Shown: positions 35,517 through 50,500 of the stretch, in pieces
Position numbering within the stretch: the stretch's first letter is position 1
How the letters are laid out: the number at the start of each line of letters is the position of its first letter
From: Apus apus
Lineage: Eukaryota; Chordata; Aves; Apodiformes; Apodidae
Assembly: GCF_020740795.1 (NCBI RefSeq)
Contig: NC_067290.1
Coordinates: 13,498,001-13,562,000, forward strand
DNA length: 64,000 nucleotides
Direction of reading: 5' to 3'
The notes under the pieces: generated by a model
Database searches by the model: none
Told to the model about the DNA's origin: nothing
Seen by the model: only the letters and a program-made list of their open reading frames with translations
Program-made: the position numbers and the translations under genes

Positions 35517-38500
35517 ATGGAAAACCATCGATTGCTTTGTATTTTATTATTGATTCCTGCCTTTGCATCATCAGACTTTTTGGTGACACATATCAGAAAC
35601 ATCAAGGTAAGTAATCAGCCCTGGATGGGGTTGCCATTAATTCATAGGTTAACTTCTTGCCCTTCATCACCATTGATCAGAGAGTTCATACAGGGCTGCC
35701 ACCAGGAGCTTTCTGTTCTCTGTTACCAGTGAACACAAGACATGGGACTCAGACTAGTTTACTTCTAATCAGCTCTGAAGAGGCTCTCTCATCTCTCTTT
35801 TTAAAAGCATCACTTTAATCAGAAAACATTGTAGTGGTCTTAAATTTAAATGCGTAAAATAAACTGCTGCCAGGGAGCTGACTTCAGCACCTGTAAAATA
35901 CTGCAAAGTATCGGTGGAAAGATGCCTCCAAGAAGCAGAAGACAGATGTAGTAAGGCATCCAGGTAAAGATGACCACTATCCAAGTGACATGGTAGGATT
36001 TTTCTCAAAAGATATGCATGTTAGCATATTATGAAATACATCTCGGTCCCTCAAAGGGCCCATCCTGGTTTTGAGTGGAACACTGAGTTAGACACTGTGT
36101 CCTGATGTTCTGCCTAGTCTTCCTCAGTTAAGTTGTCAGTCACTACTACTCGCCTACATTAACTATTTTACTCTCTCTCAGTAGTTGCTATGAAAAGTTC
36201 CAGAGGACAAAGCTCTTTGGGGAGCACTGTAGGTTAGTGGATAGAAGAGGACAAAGCAATTTACAGTCAATTTCCATTGATTAGGTTATGGGCTTTGCAA
36301 AGACTTTTTCTTTGAAAATCAGGATAACAACATACCTAACTTTTAAAATTCAGCTTGAGGTTTATAGATGCAAATTGGAGGTGCCATGGATCCTTACTGC
36401 TTGACCATTATGAAGCCCAGATATAATATATCTTTTTCCTGATTGAAAACTACTACCTGTTGTTCCCTTTATGTCTTGCAATGCAAAGCCTTTCTAAATG
36501 GAAAGTGGCCAAAGCTCTGTGCAGTGCTCCAGCTGTACCTGCAGAACACTACAGAAAAGTCAGTTGATTCTCCCAATTTTGTTACATTATGTAAATGTAA
36601 TTTGATTGAAATGGAGGAGATTGGTATGTACTGTGAAGGTCTCAGTCCTCATCTGTGTCTCAGCTCCTTGGAGCAAGTGGTGTGCGAGTGAGGCATGATG
36701 TGAAGCATGGCTGAAAGTCTGGCTGGCTGATGACCTCCAAGCTGTCAAAGCTGCTTTTAAAGCCCTAGGCAGGTCGACACAATTGGCAGGCCCAGTTCTG
36801 CTGAAAATTGAACAAAAATTTGATTCAAAGATCCCTAAGTGCACTTGTGTCTTCATGCAGCTACTAAGGGTGGGAAAGTTTTTTCTAGATTAACAACTAG
36901 CTCTAGAACTACATGTTAAAACCATGCAAAGAAAGGGTAGTGATGAGACAGCCTTCCTTTTAAAGCCCTCTCATTTTGGCAGCAGCAAGACTCCTACACA
37001 ACTCACAATAAAGTTTAGTTTTGATAGCTTTGCCTGCATTCTGGTCTCTTCTCTGTGATTTCCAATTAGCATCACTTGGGATTATGAAATCTGTAATGTT
37101 ACTGTAGATTTGGAAATAATTTTCATGCCTTCTTTTTCCCATGTAGTACTTGGGGATTTATGCAAATACCTTGTTCAGTGTTTTGAATCTCTGGAGGTCA
37201 CTTCAATTTAACTGTGTAGTCTTTGCTGAATCTTTTAGTCATGCTTTGGTTTAGTTTCTCAAGTGGCCAAGTTGTAAAATCAGGGTTTCTTTCAGCAAGT
37301 ACTGTAATAGGAGCCCTTTTCTCCCCTCCTTATTTTCTTGGGAGTTCAAATTTCTTTTTTTCTCTTCACTTCCTTTCCTTTTTCTATAGATTTTTTGCAT
37401 CGATATTCTTTGCTGTTGCCACAGCAAAGAATATTAAACAAAAGCAGATTTTTTTTTACTGTTCTACAACTGAAAAAAATTCTAATAATTTGTGCAATTG
37501 GAGAATATGTGGAAGTATTATGGAAAGACTTTATCAAGTATCTGTCATTACACAAGATAGAGGATATTAAAATCTCACTTTGGTCCAGAATCACATAACA
37601 TATTTTTTAATGAGGCACTATCACTTCCTGCCCACAGAGCTTAAAATGACCTTGATGTTAGCAAGGTCTCAGGGTTAGCTAGAGTGGGTAGCCCAAGAGC
37701 ATGTCCAGCTGGCTTGGAGTATCTCCACTGAAGATGAGCCCAAATACAAAGCAACCAATACCTTTCCCTGAGAGATTTTTTCTGTATTTTCTTTCTCAAT
37801 TAGATTGGCAGAGTATCCCCCAAAATACTTACAGAATCAGAACACAACTCTTTCAAAACTACTATAGAACCCATAATTCTGATAACGAATGCACACAACA
37901 GCAATTCTGAAAATATTAAATGCAGATAAACTATCTTTTAATTTAGGAGGTAGTGGTCAGAATGGCAGAATTTGTAACTAAAGAGCACATTTTTAGAAAT
38001 AGAGTCATAGAATGGTTAAGGTTTGAAGGGACTTTAAAGATCATCAGGTTCCAACCTCCCTGCTATGAGCAGGGAAACCTTCACACTCAACTAGGTCTTG
38101 TAGTTTCTTGTGCTCTTAAACTGCTGGTAATTCCACTTTAAGGAAAGGTTTGTACAAAAGAAACGGTGATTTCCGTCTTTTCACTTCCCAGGGTCCATGC
38201 CTTATTTCCTGTCTTGTAAGGGGAAATGATGGGCCATAATGACAGTATGGATATAGAAAAGATAATTTTTGTTTTGGAAAAGAAGCATTTGGATTGGTGC
38301 AACTCTACATTGCTATTTTAAAAAGCCGACATTGTGAAGCAGGAGAGACACATGCCCAGAAATCAGCTGTATGGCAATAACAGTTTAAAAGATGAAGCTA
38401 GAGAAGTATACACAGGTTTTTTGGGCAGGCTCTTACAGAAGTTGAGAAGCCCCCCCAAACCTTTTATTACCATAGATTCAATAGAGTGTCGTGAAAAAAA

Positions 38501-41500
38501 CCCTCCAAAATAAAGAAACAAAAAAATAACCTAACCTGTAAAACTCCTAACTGTGAAAGGTAAAAAAAGCCTTAAATGTACCTGAGACGTGTATCTGACC
38601 TGACACTTGGTTGAGTCTTTGCCCCTCTCTTTGGTGCAGTGCCAAAAGAGATAAGGGATTTGCAGCAGAGCTTCCAGGAACTGAGTTACACAAGCTGTTG
38701 TTTTAACGTGATTCACTAAATATGTTTGAAGTCTGTTCTCCCTCTCAGAAGAAAGTACATGGTATCATGTACATATTTGCACTTACTGATATTTGCACCT
38801 ACTCTGGGAGTAAATATGGCAAAAAAAAGTTCTAGGAGCTTTTTTCCCTCCCTCTGTGCAGCTGTTCATACATAGTGTCTGCCTCTCCTCTCTGTAAGCC
38901 TGCTGAGTTGCCATCTCACTATTCATGTTAGAATGAGAGTCTTTTGGGGTGAAACAGGAAAAATTTAGGAGTAAGTCTGAAAGAATGTAAGGATAAGTGT
39001 GCCTGATAGTTTGGATGTGTATGTGAATGGGAAAAAAATGGGCAAACTCATTTTTTAGGCTTTGATATAAATCACTTTTTTCTTCCAAGGGAGAATTAGT
39101 TTGAAAAGATGAAAAATATACCACTGGACTTGGCTGGACCAAACCAAGACTTCCCAAAAAAAAGATGTAACCTTCAGCATAAGTTACTTTGTCATGACAC
39201 AGCTGAACTGTACTCAAGGAAGCAGTATTAAGCAGATTTTAGTGTGTTCTTTAGTTTCAACATTTAAATACAAATGGCACTGAGCATTCAAGCCTCTTTT
39301 CCTCTCACTCTCCCCTCATCTCTCAGGTGGTCTGTTAGTGTTTTTCAGCTGAAATAAGATAAATTCACCTTGGGTCACTTGAGCAAAATACAAAATCAGC
39401 AACATTAAAACCCACAGTATTTTAAGGTGCACTAACAGCAAATGAAAACCAAAAGACTCATCCAAGTTAGGAAGGCTATAAGCAAAATAATGAAACCTGA
39501 GGTGCCTTAGTTGCTCTTCCCTCAAATTTACTTCAGTTGACTAATGAGGACCTTTCTCAAGCCTGGACCACTTCTTCTGACTTGGAAGAAGACAACTACA
39601 TAGGTGATTTGATTCTAAATGCAGTTTTCCTACCTTAGTTATTATTTTTTCCCTGTTTTTCTCTTTTACAGAAGCGAAATGCTGACAATGACCTGGTGAG
39701 TAAGGCTTGATTTTGTCCTTGCTATGAGAGAAATTCATAGTGACAAGAATATTCTTACTATGTTCACATGTTTCTGAGTCCAGTCTGAGCAAATGGTATT
39801 TCTGAGTGTGTGATGAAGGGAGCAGCCCAGAGTTGCTTGTCTTAGGCAGTAGGACTAACTAGACAGTTCCTTCCCAAGCTCCTGGTAACTCCTGGACAAG
39901 GAAAGAGAATGAACAAATTATTTTTAACTTGTTGTGTTTGAATAAAAAGCAAAGACACCTCTGTATTTCTAACAGACATCCATTATATGTTGGTTTTATT
40001 TTAGTTGTTGTTTTTGAAGAAGGCTAGACACCTCATCTGATGCCACTTGGCACCTGGACTGCACTTCAGCAATGCTTAAATGCTTTGATTTTTTGGGGAC
40101 GTTCTTATTCAGCCACCCAGAGATCAGGCCCAGCATGAAACCCCCAAGGTTCTTTCCAAGATGCTTTCCAGTTCTAGTTTTGCTGTCAGAAGCAGACCTT
40201 TTTGTTGTGGAGTTGCCCAAGGAGTCACATCTGGTATTATCTATACTTTCATATAGTCTCCAGCCACCTCACAGCTGAGCATTCAGAGAAAATAAATATT
40301 GCCCTACCAATTTTAGGAAGAATGAGCCCTATGTGTGAGGAAATTTAAACTAATATAAAATGGATTTTGGAACCATCTGAAGTTGTTTAGGTCTATTTTT
40401 AAACAAGATTATTATTTATATCCATGCTCTGGGAGGGATATAACTCAACTGACAGCTACAGTCACTAATACAGTGAGGCTGCAGTGAGTTGTGCTCTTTG
40501 ACTAACCATAAACCAAAGTCACAGTCTCAGTAGAGAAAAAATAATTCTTGTTATAATGGCAGCATCTTTGCTGGGGGGTAGTATTTTGTGAAAGAGGCTG
40601 CAGTTTTAGCTGATGGAATAGCACCATGATGGCAGTGTGAGATGTCCAAGGAAACACAGCTGTGCTCCAGTTCTTATGATTAGGTCTTTTCTGTTTTGCT
40701 TTGATTTGATGTCCTGCTTGATTTATTAAAAAAAATATTATTATGGCTGATTAACAGAGACATCAGTGTAACAGCTAGTTTGTTGCTTTTTCTCTCTCTC
40801 TATTTTTCATTTTTCAATCTGCAGGTTGTCAACGGGATAGAAATCTATAGCATGAAAATTGATAGTAAAGTAACTTCCCGATTTGCCCACAATGTCATCA
40901 CCAGTCGAGCTGTCAATCGTGGAAATGTGCACAAAGAAGTCTTCTTTGATGTTGAGCTCCCTAAGACAGCCTTCATTACCAACTTCAGCATGTGTGTAAT
41001 CTTCACAAGACTGTCAGGGAAGACTAAAACACTGGGCACATGCAAATGGGAGAAACTGAACCCAAATGTTCATTTTTACTTTGCCATTTGATAGATTTCT
41101 AAATGCCTCCTGGGTAATTTTCTGGTACTATTAACTTAACATGCAAGATACTTGGAAAGAGGCAAACATTGGAACATCTATATGAAGGATGGCTAATTTT
41201 CAGTTATTTCTATTAATCACCACAGACCTTAGGGAATGGGGGATCTTTTCTGGACATCCATTCACCTTTGCAGAAATATCAGTTACTTTGGAGTTATCAA
41301 ACCAGGAAAGTTCCATCACTTAGTTTCCCTAATGTCTTTATAGCTTACTTTATCTCATCATTAAATAATCACATTTGAATGAAAGGCAGGAAATGGAATG
41401 ATTCCTCCACATTTGTACTTCAGTTGCAGTAATATGCAATTCTCACACCTTTAGGAGGTTTGGTTCAATTTAACCACATACTATGCCTGTGTTATTTTCA

Positions 41501-44500
41501 GTGAAAAGAAACAGCAGCTTTTAGGGCACAACTACTCTTAATGGATGCTATAATAAAAAATAGGGTGAGATGAATCCCCTAAGAGAAATGCCTGTTAGTG
41601 GTCTAAGGAGTCTAAGGATGAAATGTTCAGCTGTAGACAGCTACATTTGGACAGATGAGTCTCATCCAGAGAGGGATCTTGCCGTTAGATGAGGCGAGAT
41701 AATCAAGCTGCTGCAGTGTCGGAATTTGGCAGATCTAATTAGTGTTGCTGTTGGCCCAGTTTTGATCTAATTAATTTTAAAAAAAATAATAAATCAGCTT
41801 AATAAGATACTGAACACAGAGCTCTTCATTCCAGCTAAATTCACTAATAAGACTAGTTCAGTGAAATTACTCAAATCTTGGCAGTACAGATTCCTGAAAG
41901 TGCTCTTTACAAGACAATCAATAAACAGAGAATTGCCTGTAGTAACATTTCATGTAATCATTCAGACCATCCAGCTAAACTAGGGCTTTTTCATCCACAG
42001 GACAATTGATGGTGTCACTTATCCTGGAACTATAAAGGAAAAAGAAGCTGCAAAAGAGCAATATGAGAAGGCTGTTTCAAAGGGACAGACTGCTGGTCTT
42101 GTCAAGTAAGAATGACATCTTGTGTGGCTCCCACCATCATCTCATGGCAAATTGAGAGATTGGAAATACTTTGGCATATTTCTGAAAATTGTTTTTTACT
42201 GGATCAAAGTACAATTGTTAAGTTAGAGTTATTGTGGTGTAAATTATAAAAATGAGACAAAACTTCTGAGTATGCAGGCACTATCTGCAATTATGGAAAG
42301 ACTGTTTCTGCAGCTTTCACTGAATTGGTATGACCTGTTACTGGGCTTAAAGTCACTGGGAAACTTGAATAAACTCTACAGTTTAAGTGTGATTTTAGCA
42401 ATAGAACAACATTCCCATCTTTGTTTTACTCCTTTTTGAAAATCATACCCCACTAACCCAAACTTTAAACATTGTGAAAGAGGATCAAGAGATTATTTTT
42501 CTTACCCACTTAAATGCAGAGCTTCAGGAAGAAAAACAGAGAAGTTCACTGTCTCGGTCAATGTTGCAGCAGCCAGTAAAGTCACTTTTGAACTCACATA
42601 TGAGGAATTGCTGAAGCGACAGTTTGGGAAATATGAGATGTTCATCAAAGTAAAACCGAAGCAGCTTGTCAAAGATTTTGAGGTAAATGGCAAAGTGCAT
42701 CCAATTGGTCTGTAACATAAGAGATGATGAAATAATGTACATCTGCTGGAAGTGGAGTGCCATGGTCATTCCCACTGGCTCCCAGGTGACCTACACCAGA
42801 ATGCTTTAGTGCAGGTAAATTCGTAAGCCTGACAAATTGGCTCAGCTACTAAACCTCTAAAAGAATTATGTATGGAAATCTGACAAAGCAATTACAATTC
42901 CTTGGGGTAAAACAGAAGACTAATTGCTTTTATAAATGCCTTTATAGCATAAACTGCACCTTTCTGTCACCACCATGAAACTATGTCATCTTAAATTACA
43001 GTGATACACATATCACATTCTAGAATACCATGGCTTTTGTGTTCCTCAACTTGTCTTTGATCACTCCTATCTGCCTTGCTAAAGCCCAGCTTTAAGGCAA
43101 AGTTTTTCTCCTTTTTATGTCCAGAAAATCCTGTGTAAAAATCCTGACAGAACTCAGCATCTCTAAGAGTTTATGCAGCATAATTTTAAACACACTGTGA
43201 TAGAACGCATACTGAAACAAAGCTCTAAGTTGGGCACAACTCACAGCTTATGGCTGGGGGGTATTTTTGAAGGACTTGAGTATTTATTGACATTTTACAA
43301 AATTCCAGTATCTAGGTTTCGAACAAGTTATTTTTCTATTAAGGTTTGTTTGTGTCTAGCTTTGTTTTCAACTTCTATGTATAAAAAGTCCTGTTTGGCT
43401 TATGGTGTGTCCACACAAGCATGGATTTGGACTAACAGTATGAATTACATTATTTCTTTTACAAAAATTTCTCTTTCACATCTGTAGTTACCTGCTGATC
43501 CTCCTGTAAATGGTTGAGTTGATATACTGTGGACTGATCAATGACAATTAATTTTCAATTAATATTTCAGATTGAAGTAAATATCTTTGAGCCCCAGGGT
43601 ATCACTGAGCTGGAAGCTGAAGGAACATTCATCACCAATGATCTACAAAACATCATTAAAAAAACTTTTTCAGAGAAAAAGGTATATTGGCTACTGCATT
43701 CCATAATTTATTACGGTTATAAGTCTGAAATAACCATGTCTGTGCTGTAGTGGCTAACAATGGAAGTGAGAGGAAAAAAAAAATAGAGAAAATACAATAC
43801 AAGGCTTGTCTGTGCAACTGATCCCTGAATTTCAAGTTGAAGGCCACCTCCATGCAGTTCAGAAGCCACATAGCTGGTACTGTGCCCAGACTAGTAGGCC
43901 TTGTCCCAGAGCAGTAAGTGGAAACCTGGACACTGATAGGACTATTTCTCACAGAAGACCTGAGTCAGAAACAAGTTTTCTCATATATGGAGGTGGTAGA
44001 ATTTCTAAGACACAGGCTGCCCAACAGCCTTATCAAAGGTGTCATTCTGAATGGAGAGTTGAACCAAGGAAAAAGGGGAAGTAAACACGTGGAGAAGGCT
44101 CTAGATAGCAGCCTTCACTTATCAGTTACCCATTGATAAATATATAAATACCTATGGATACAAACTAATACCTAACCAGATAAAACAGGTTATTCTCATA
44201 TCTGTGAATACATTGGTTTTACAAAAATGCAAAATTCTTCGTGTTCTGTAGAAAATTATACCTAATAAGGTTCAGATCTAATGAAAGCTTTTCTTTTCAG
44301 GGGCATATCTCTTTCAAGCCCACTGTTGATCAGCAGCGAACCTGTGCCAATTGCTCACAGTCTGCCTTGGATGGGGATTTTACTGTAAGATATGATGTGA
44401 AGAGAACAACTCCAGATAATTTGCAGGTAAATCTGACAGCTGGAAGGCCCAGGCTTGGACTTAAATGAAGCTCCTGGGCCTGGAACTGGTCATGGCCATT

Positions 44501-47500
44501 AAAGCCTAGTAGTCCATTCAATGGCTAGACACTAAATGAAAATAATTTCCTCTTTATCCATGTTAACTTTATAATATACAAAAGCCTTTTTTTATACTTC
44601 TTATTTTTCAGATTGTCAATGGCTACTTTGTACACTTTTTTGCACCAACAAATCTTCCAAAGTTGCCCAAGAATGTTATTTTTGTAATAGATATTAGTGG
44701 CTCAATGAGTGGAAGAGAAATAGAACAGGTAAGCTCTTACGCTGCTGTAGAGTCACACTGGGAGAGTCATTGTTGTCATGGAAGAGAGATGGTGGCTTAC
44801 AGTGTATGTGTGCTGCTTAAACTATACCAAGTCGGTTTATGCTGTGTTCTCTCTGGTGCTCAGTACCATAAGTACTAGTTTGAAGCACTACTGTAGAGCA
44901 AAATGCTATACATTTAGGCTAGATTTACTACTTATAAATATTATAATTTCAAAACTCTCAATATGAGCATTTCCAGAGAGCTCTGTCACGTGTAGTGGGT
45001 GGTTCCAAAATGAAAATGTGCAGACAGTGTTATGTGCATGATCTATGTTGTTCATTCTTTCCCCTCCGGGAAGGGGCAGCTCTTGTCATAGTCAGGACTC
45101 CTCCTTCTAAGCTAACACTGAGAATTGTTGGGTCTTGGTGCTGCATCAGAATATCCATCCTTCCTCATGTGTGAGCTTCTCCAGCAACCTGTAGCTACCC
45201 ATTTCCCATCACTTCCAATCTGCCATGCCAGCTTATCTCAGTGTAAGCAACAATCCATGATATGAGACCTGATTTTCCTCTCAGCTACAAAGATTTACCA
45301 GGTGTAATTGCAACTGGCTGACTTTACTAGAGTTACTCTGAAATGCTTACCAGGGATTTGCAAGAACAGAACAAGCTCAGAATTTTCACATGACACACTG
45401 TGTAAAAGTAAAAAATACCCAAATGCTGAGAGATTAACAATGTAAAATCTGTAAGCACCTATTTCATGAAATACTGAACCATACACTTAAATCCCTTTGT
45501 CTTGTAGACAAGAGAAGCACTTCTAAAAATCTTAGATGACATTAAAGAAGATGACTTCTTCAATTTCATACTGTTTGGTAGTGAGGTACACACCTGGAAA
45601 GAAACATTAATCAAGGCCACTCCTGAAAATTTGGATGAAGCAAGGCAGTTTGTTCGGGCCATTGACACTGAAGGCAGTAAGTACTCCACTGGACTTGCCA
45701 ATAGGTCATTGTGTAAATTAATTTATCAATTTGGTCTGTGAACACGATACTACAGCTCTTAAAAAATTTATTACTGATGAGACACTCCTAAAGTTGAAAT
45801 TTACTTAGAACATCACATCTATTTTTTCTTATATTTCCATAATCCAGGTACTTTTCTATTTAAACATTCCCCTGCTTGCAAACCCCAATTTTTTGTTTTC
45901 ATACTGTAATGAGATCTCATCAGATTCCAGTGAAACATTTGCCTTTATTTTGATTGTCTGAGCTGAAATCAAATTTCTATGTCTGCCTTGCAGTGACAAA
46001 TTTACATGGTGGTATAATGAGGGGAATTGATATGTTGAATGCTGCTCATGAAGGGAACATTGTGTCCAAGAGAAGCGCTTCTTTAATTATCATGTTAACA
46101 GATGGCCAGCCAAATGTAGGTAAGTTAGTGTTGGGTGGAATAATAAAGAGTGAATTAACTAACCAAAAAATGCTCAGTTAAAATTGGCCTCTATCTTTGA
46201 CTCCTGGATCTTTTCATTATTTAAATGATACTACACCAGCAAGTTTTTGATAATGCCTTCTAAGAAATCCAAACATGACTAACCACATAGCCACATTTGA
46301 TTTTCTCATAATGTTATTATGAAGAAACTCAAACTTTTTCTGGTTTGATGCAGGCGTATCAAATACTAAGGACATTGAGGCACATGTTAAAAAAGCCATT
46401 GAAGGTAGATATCCCTTATACAACCTTGGTTTTGGCTATGGAGTTGACTATAATTTCTTGGAGAAGATGGCATTGGAGAACAAAGGACTGGCGCGTCGGA
46501 TTTATCCTGACTCTGATGCAGATTTACAGCTCCAGGTACAGTAATTACCACTTAAATTAGATGAGAGATAGTTTAATTCAGATAACTATACAGGTGTTCT
46601 AATTTTTAAGTAATCAAAACTGTAATTGTGCAATTGGTACTGAGAAACTCAAAAGTCTGCTGTAATAAGAATACTAGTTGCTTTTTCCCCTTCCCTGCCT
46701 CTGGGCAGAAAGTAGAAGGACAATAAAAGGGAGACACTGTGGGCTGTGGAAGAGGGTTCAGAACTTGTCACAGGGTGACACAAGTTATGGTTCTGAAGGA
46801 CACTTTGGTGTGCAGCAAAACTCCTGCAGTCGTATCTCCCATACCTCACAGATGACGTAGTTAATGTTATGTCAAGGGAAGAGAATGACAGAGCATAAAG
46901 GCTGTAGATATTCTGTCTTTAGGAACTTATTGCAGGCAGGTGTATATTGCCCTACTTGTGGAACACTTTACAGTTGTATAAAGGCATGAGAATAGGTATG
47001 GGCAGTACAGAGCTGACTCTTTATATCTCACGTTCCAATTGCAAAAATTACAAACAATCAGTAAATAATTTAGATACTGGTTTTGATTGCAATTTCTGCG
47101 AAAATCAAACACCTAGTCTCCTTTGGCTTATATTGTCTTTGGAGTCTCTGCAGGGAATAGGTCTGGAAACTTCTATCAAATATGGGGAAGCTTGGGATAC
47201 CCTTGATTAACATCAGTGGAATTCAACATCCAGAGCATGTTGTTCTCCGATATTTTTCCTCTCTTTTAGTGAGTCTGAAAAGTTTCTAATTATTTGTAGA
47301 TTCTTAGGCTTTTTTCTCTGAGATTTAACTGAATATTTAAATATTTCTTCTAAAACATACTTTCAGTTTTCACTGTTGAAATAGCAAGATGTTTTGGGGT
47401 ACTGATCTACCTATGAATTAGGGACACTATGACAGTTAAATGTTTTGAGTTTTTTTGTGTTTTGTTTTGTTTTTTTCTTATCCTCTAGGGGTTTTATGAT

Positions 47501-50500
47501 GAGGTGTCAAATCCCATGCTCACAGATGTGGAGTTAAGCTACCCAGAAAATGAAATATCAGACCTAACAAAAAACAGTTTTAAGCATTTCTATGATGGGT
47601 CTGAGATTGTGGTGGCTGGGCGCTTTATAGACAAAAACCAGAACAGTTTGACTGTAGATGTGAGAGGTGAAGGTGTAAGTATGGATTTATTTGACTTAAG
47701 TAAGGCATTTCCTTGCTACACAAACTGTCTGAATGTTCAAAGCTGGCAATACTAGAAATATTTACTGGTGTTCCTTTACTTCAGTGACAGGATGTGTTAC
47801 TGCTTATGTGAGAAAATACATGTGCCAAAGTTGTTGCTTTTAAAACTGCAAGTTACTTGCCTAACTCAGTCAGGTATACTAGGGTCAGTCTGGAACAACT
47901 CTTAAAATAGAAGTCTACTTTTAATACAAACCAAGTAATCTAAATGCCTCTCCAGATCTGGATGCAGTAAAAATATTTGCCCCTGATACTCAAGAAACAT
48001 AACACAAACATGTTATAGATCATGTTATCATGAATACTGTGAACTGCATATGTGCCCCATGCACTGTGGTATATTAAATATATTCTATTGAATTAGGTAT
48101 ATTTAAAAAATAATTAATGTATTATTAGTAAATTTGCCAGCATATCTGCTTTAACATGTTCCTATATGAAGTTGATGTCATAGTCAAAGTTCTTTAGATC
48201 CTGAGTAGCCAAATTCTCATTAACAAGATACCATGTGAATTTGGAAACTGCATTATGTCCTATAGCATAACCCCACTGCTAACCTTCACAGAAGCAATGG
48301 AACAAAGACCCTGATACAGCACTGACCATTTCCTGGGGAAGTGCTGTGTAGGACCATTTTAAAAGATTTTCAGATGTGAAGGTCTTGATGTTGGGAGGTT
48401 CTGGAAGTCTCTGGCTACTTACAATACCAAGAAGTTTCCTTATTCCTAACAGGCTAATGATGTCCTGTCATTTACTACTCAACAAGATGCTGAGCAAACA
48501 GCTAAAGGTTTCCAAGAACAGGAATACATATTTGGAGATTACATTGAAAGGCTCTGGGCTTATCTCACCATTGAACAACTACTGGAGAAACGGTAATTAT
48601 TTCTGGAAAAACATCTTAGCTGTGAACCCATTAAGCCACCTGACTGGTGGAAATTCTAGGATGTGAAGCTGAAATTAAAATCATGCTGAGATGCCAATGG
48701 GAAAGCATAAAAATCAGTAAGGAAAATCCCCCAAGCTGTTTTCCCTAACCTCAGTATTCCTGCTTCAGGTAGCAAATTAAACAGTTTTAAACTATTGCAA
48801 ATGTAAAGCACAGTTTTGTCATTTTCTTGGATAGCCAGTGGAAGCAAAAGTGCTCCTAGACTGTAGCAAATGTTCCTTATCGATAAATTAGCTGCAGAGA
48901 AACAACTTCACTTGAAAGAAAAATATTTAATTCAGAGTTAAGTGAGTAATTTAGCAATCACTAACAGTAGGAGTCTCTGCCTGTATTCAGCACTGCAGCT
49001 ACAGGAGAAGAAAAGGAGAATCTCACTGCTGAAGCCCTGGATCTCTCTCTGAAATACAAGTTTGTAACACCACTGACTTCCATGGTGGTAACAAAGCCAG
49101 AAGACTATGACAATCAAGATGGCATTGCTGATAAACCCACTGAAGGTACAGATATTTTCATAATTCTGCTTGATTTGAGAAGCCAAGTGTTCCTTTGATG
49201 TTCCCCTGAAGAAAAGGTTTCGTGTGGGCCCAGTTTTAAACACGAAACTGAAAAATCTACTTTCTGAGCCTTGCATGTGTATGGTCTATGCAAAACTACT
49301 TCTTGTTGGAAAGCTCACTGCCACCAAACCATCCCTCACTGCTAAATCATACAGACAAAATACTATAAATTCAAAATAAGTGTATTTTAAGCTAAATATA
49401 TAAAATATTGCATTTAAAAACAAAATTAAGCATTTCTAATCTAATAATCCAGATATAAATCAGTTTAGTCCACATTACTTTCTCCTTTTACTTTTCTACA
49501 TACTTCAGCTTAGGGGTAGATGTAGTAATTTTCTACATGAAAGGGGAACATTTGCATGAGATCTTACTCATAAAGGATATTGCAGGTAGTAAAAAGACGC
49601 AGATTATATCTGTAAAACACAGTACTCCTATATATTGCAGAAATAGAAGGAATTAAAATGAAAATGCACAATATTTCTCAACCCCTCTGATATTCTGTCT
49701 AATTACTAACTCCTTGCTCAGGAAAACACTGTGCTCTCCTACAGCTCAGCCTCTGTTTGACCTGTGTGCAACAAAATGACTCTGTTCCTCTTAGCAAAGT
49801 AAGGCAAATGCCATCTGCTTAGAGCACCCCAAAGCCTCCCTACTCTCATCTACATGTGTGGCTTGGGCCATCCTCATCTCTCCCTCACTCAACAGGTCAG
49901 ACAAAACCCTTATGAGGTTTTTCAATGTCTTCTATTAGCATCCATTCTTTTTTCTCCAAACTTTTGCTTAGTGCCCCTAGAAGTTCCTCCCAGGCTCTGT
50001 GTGGGCTCTCTGCTGGCTTCTAGATGAAACTTTCTCATCTCCTGAATTTAGCATAGTAATTTCAGGCATTTTAGCATAACAGAGATGCTTACTGGAAGTC
50101 AGTGGGTTTTTCTTTAAACTGAAGTAAGTCCTGAACCCAATTAATTCCTAAATGCCCTTCAATTCTGAATAATTCTTCAGGTATTCTGCTGACAAAATTT
50201 GTGCATTATTTTTCACAACTGTCATAATGGGATACTGACATAAAAACACTTCATGTTTAATTTAGTATTCAAGTCACTACATAGCATAGTGACTTTAAAG
50301 TTTACAGCTGGACTCCATAAAATGGAAAAACTTACCCAAACATCTGACACAAGTGGCATCCACTCAGAGTGACCTTCAGCTCTTTGCTTTGCCCTTCCAG
50401 GTACTTGTAATACAAAGGCCCTTTTCTGAACCTCTTTCCAAGTAAATCCTCTTTGTATATAGAAAGTATAGAGCAGGAATAGGAGAAAATACTCAAAGCT

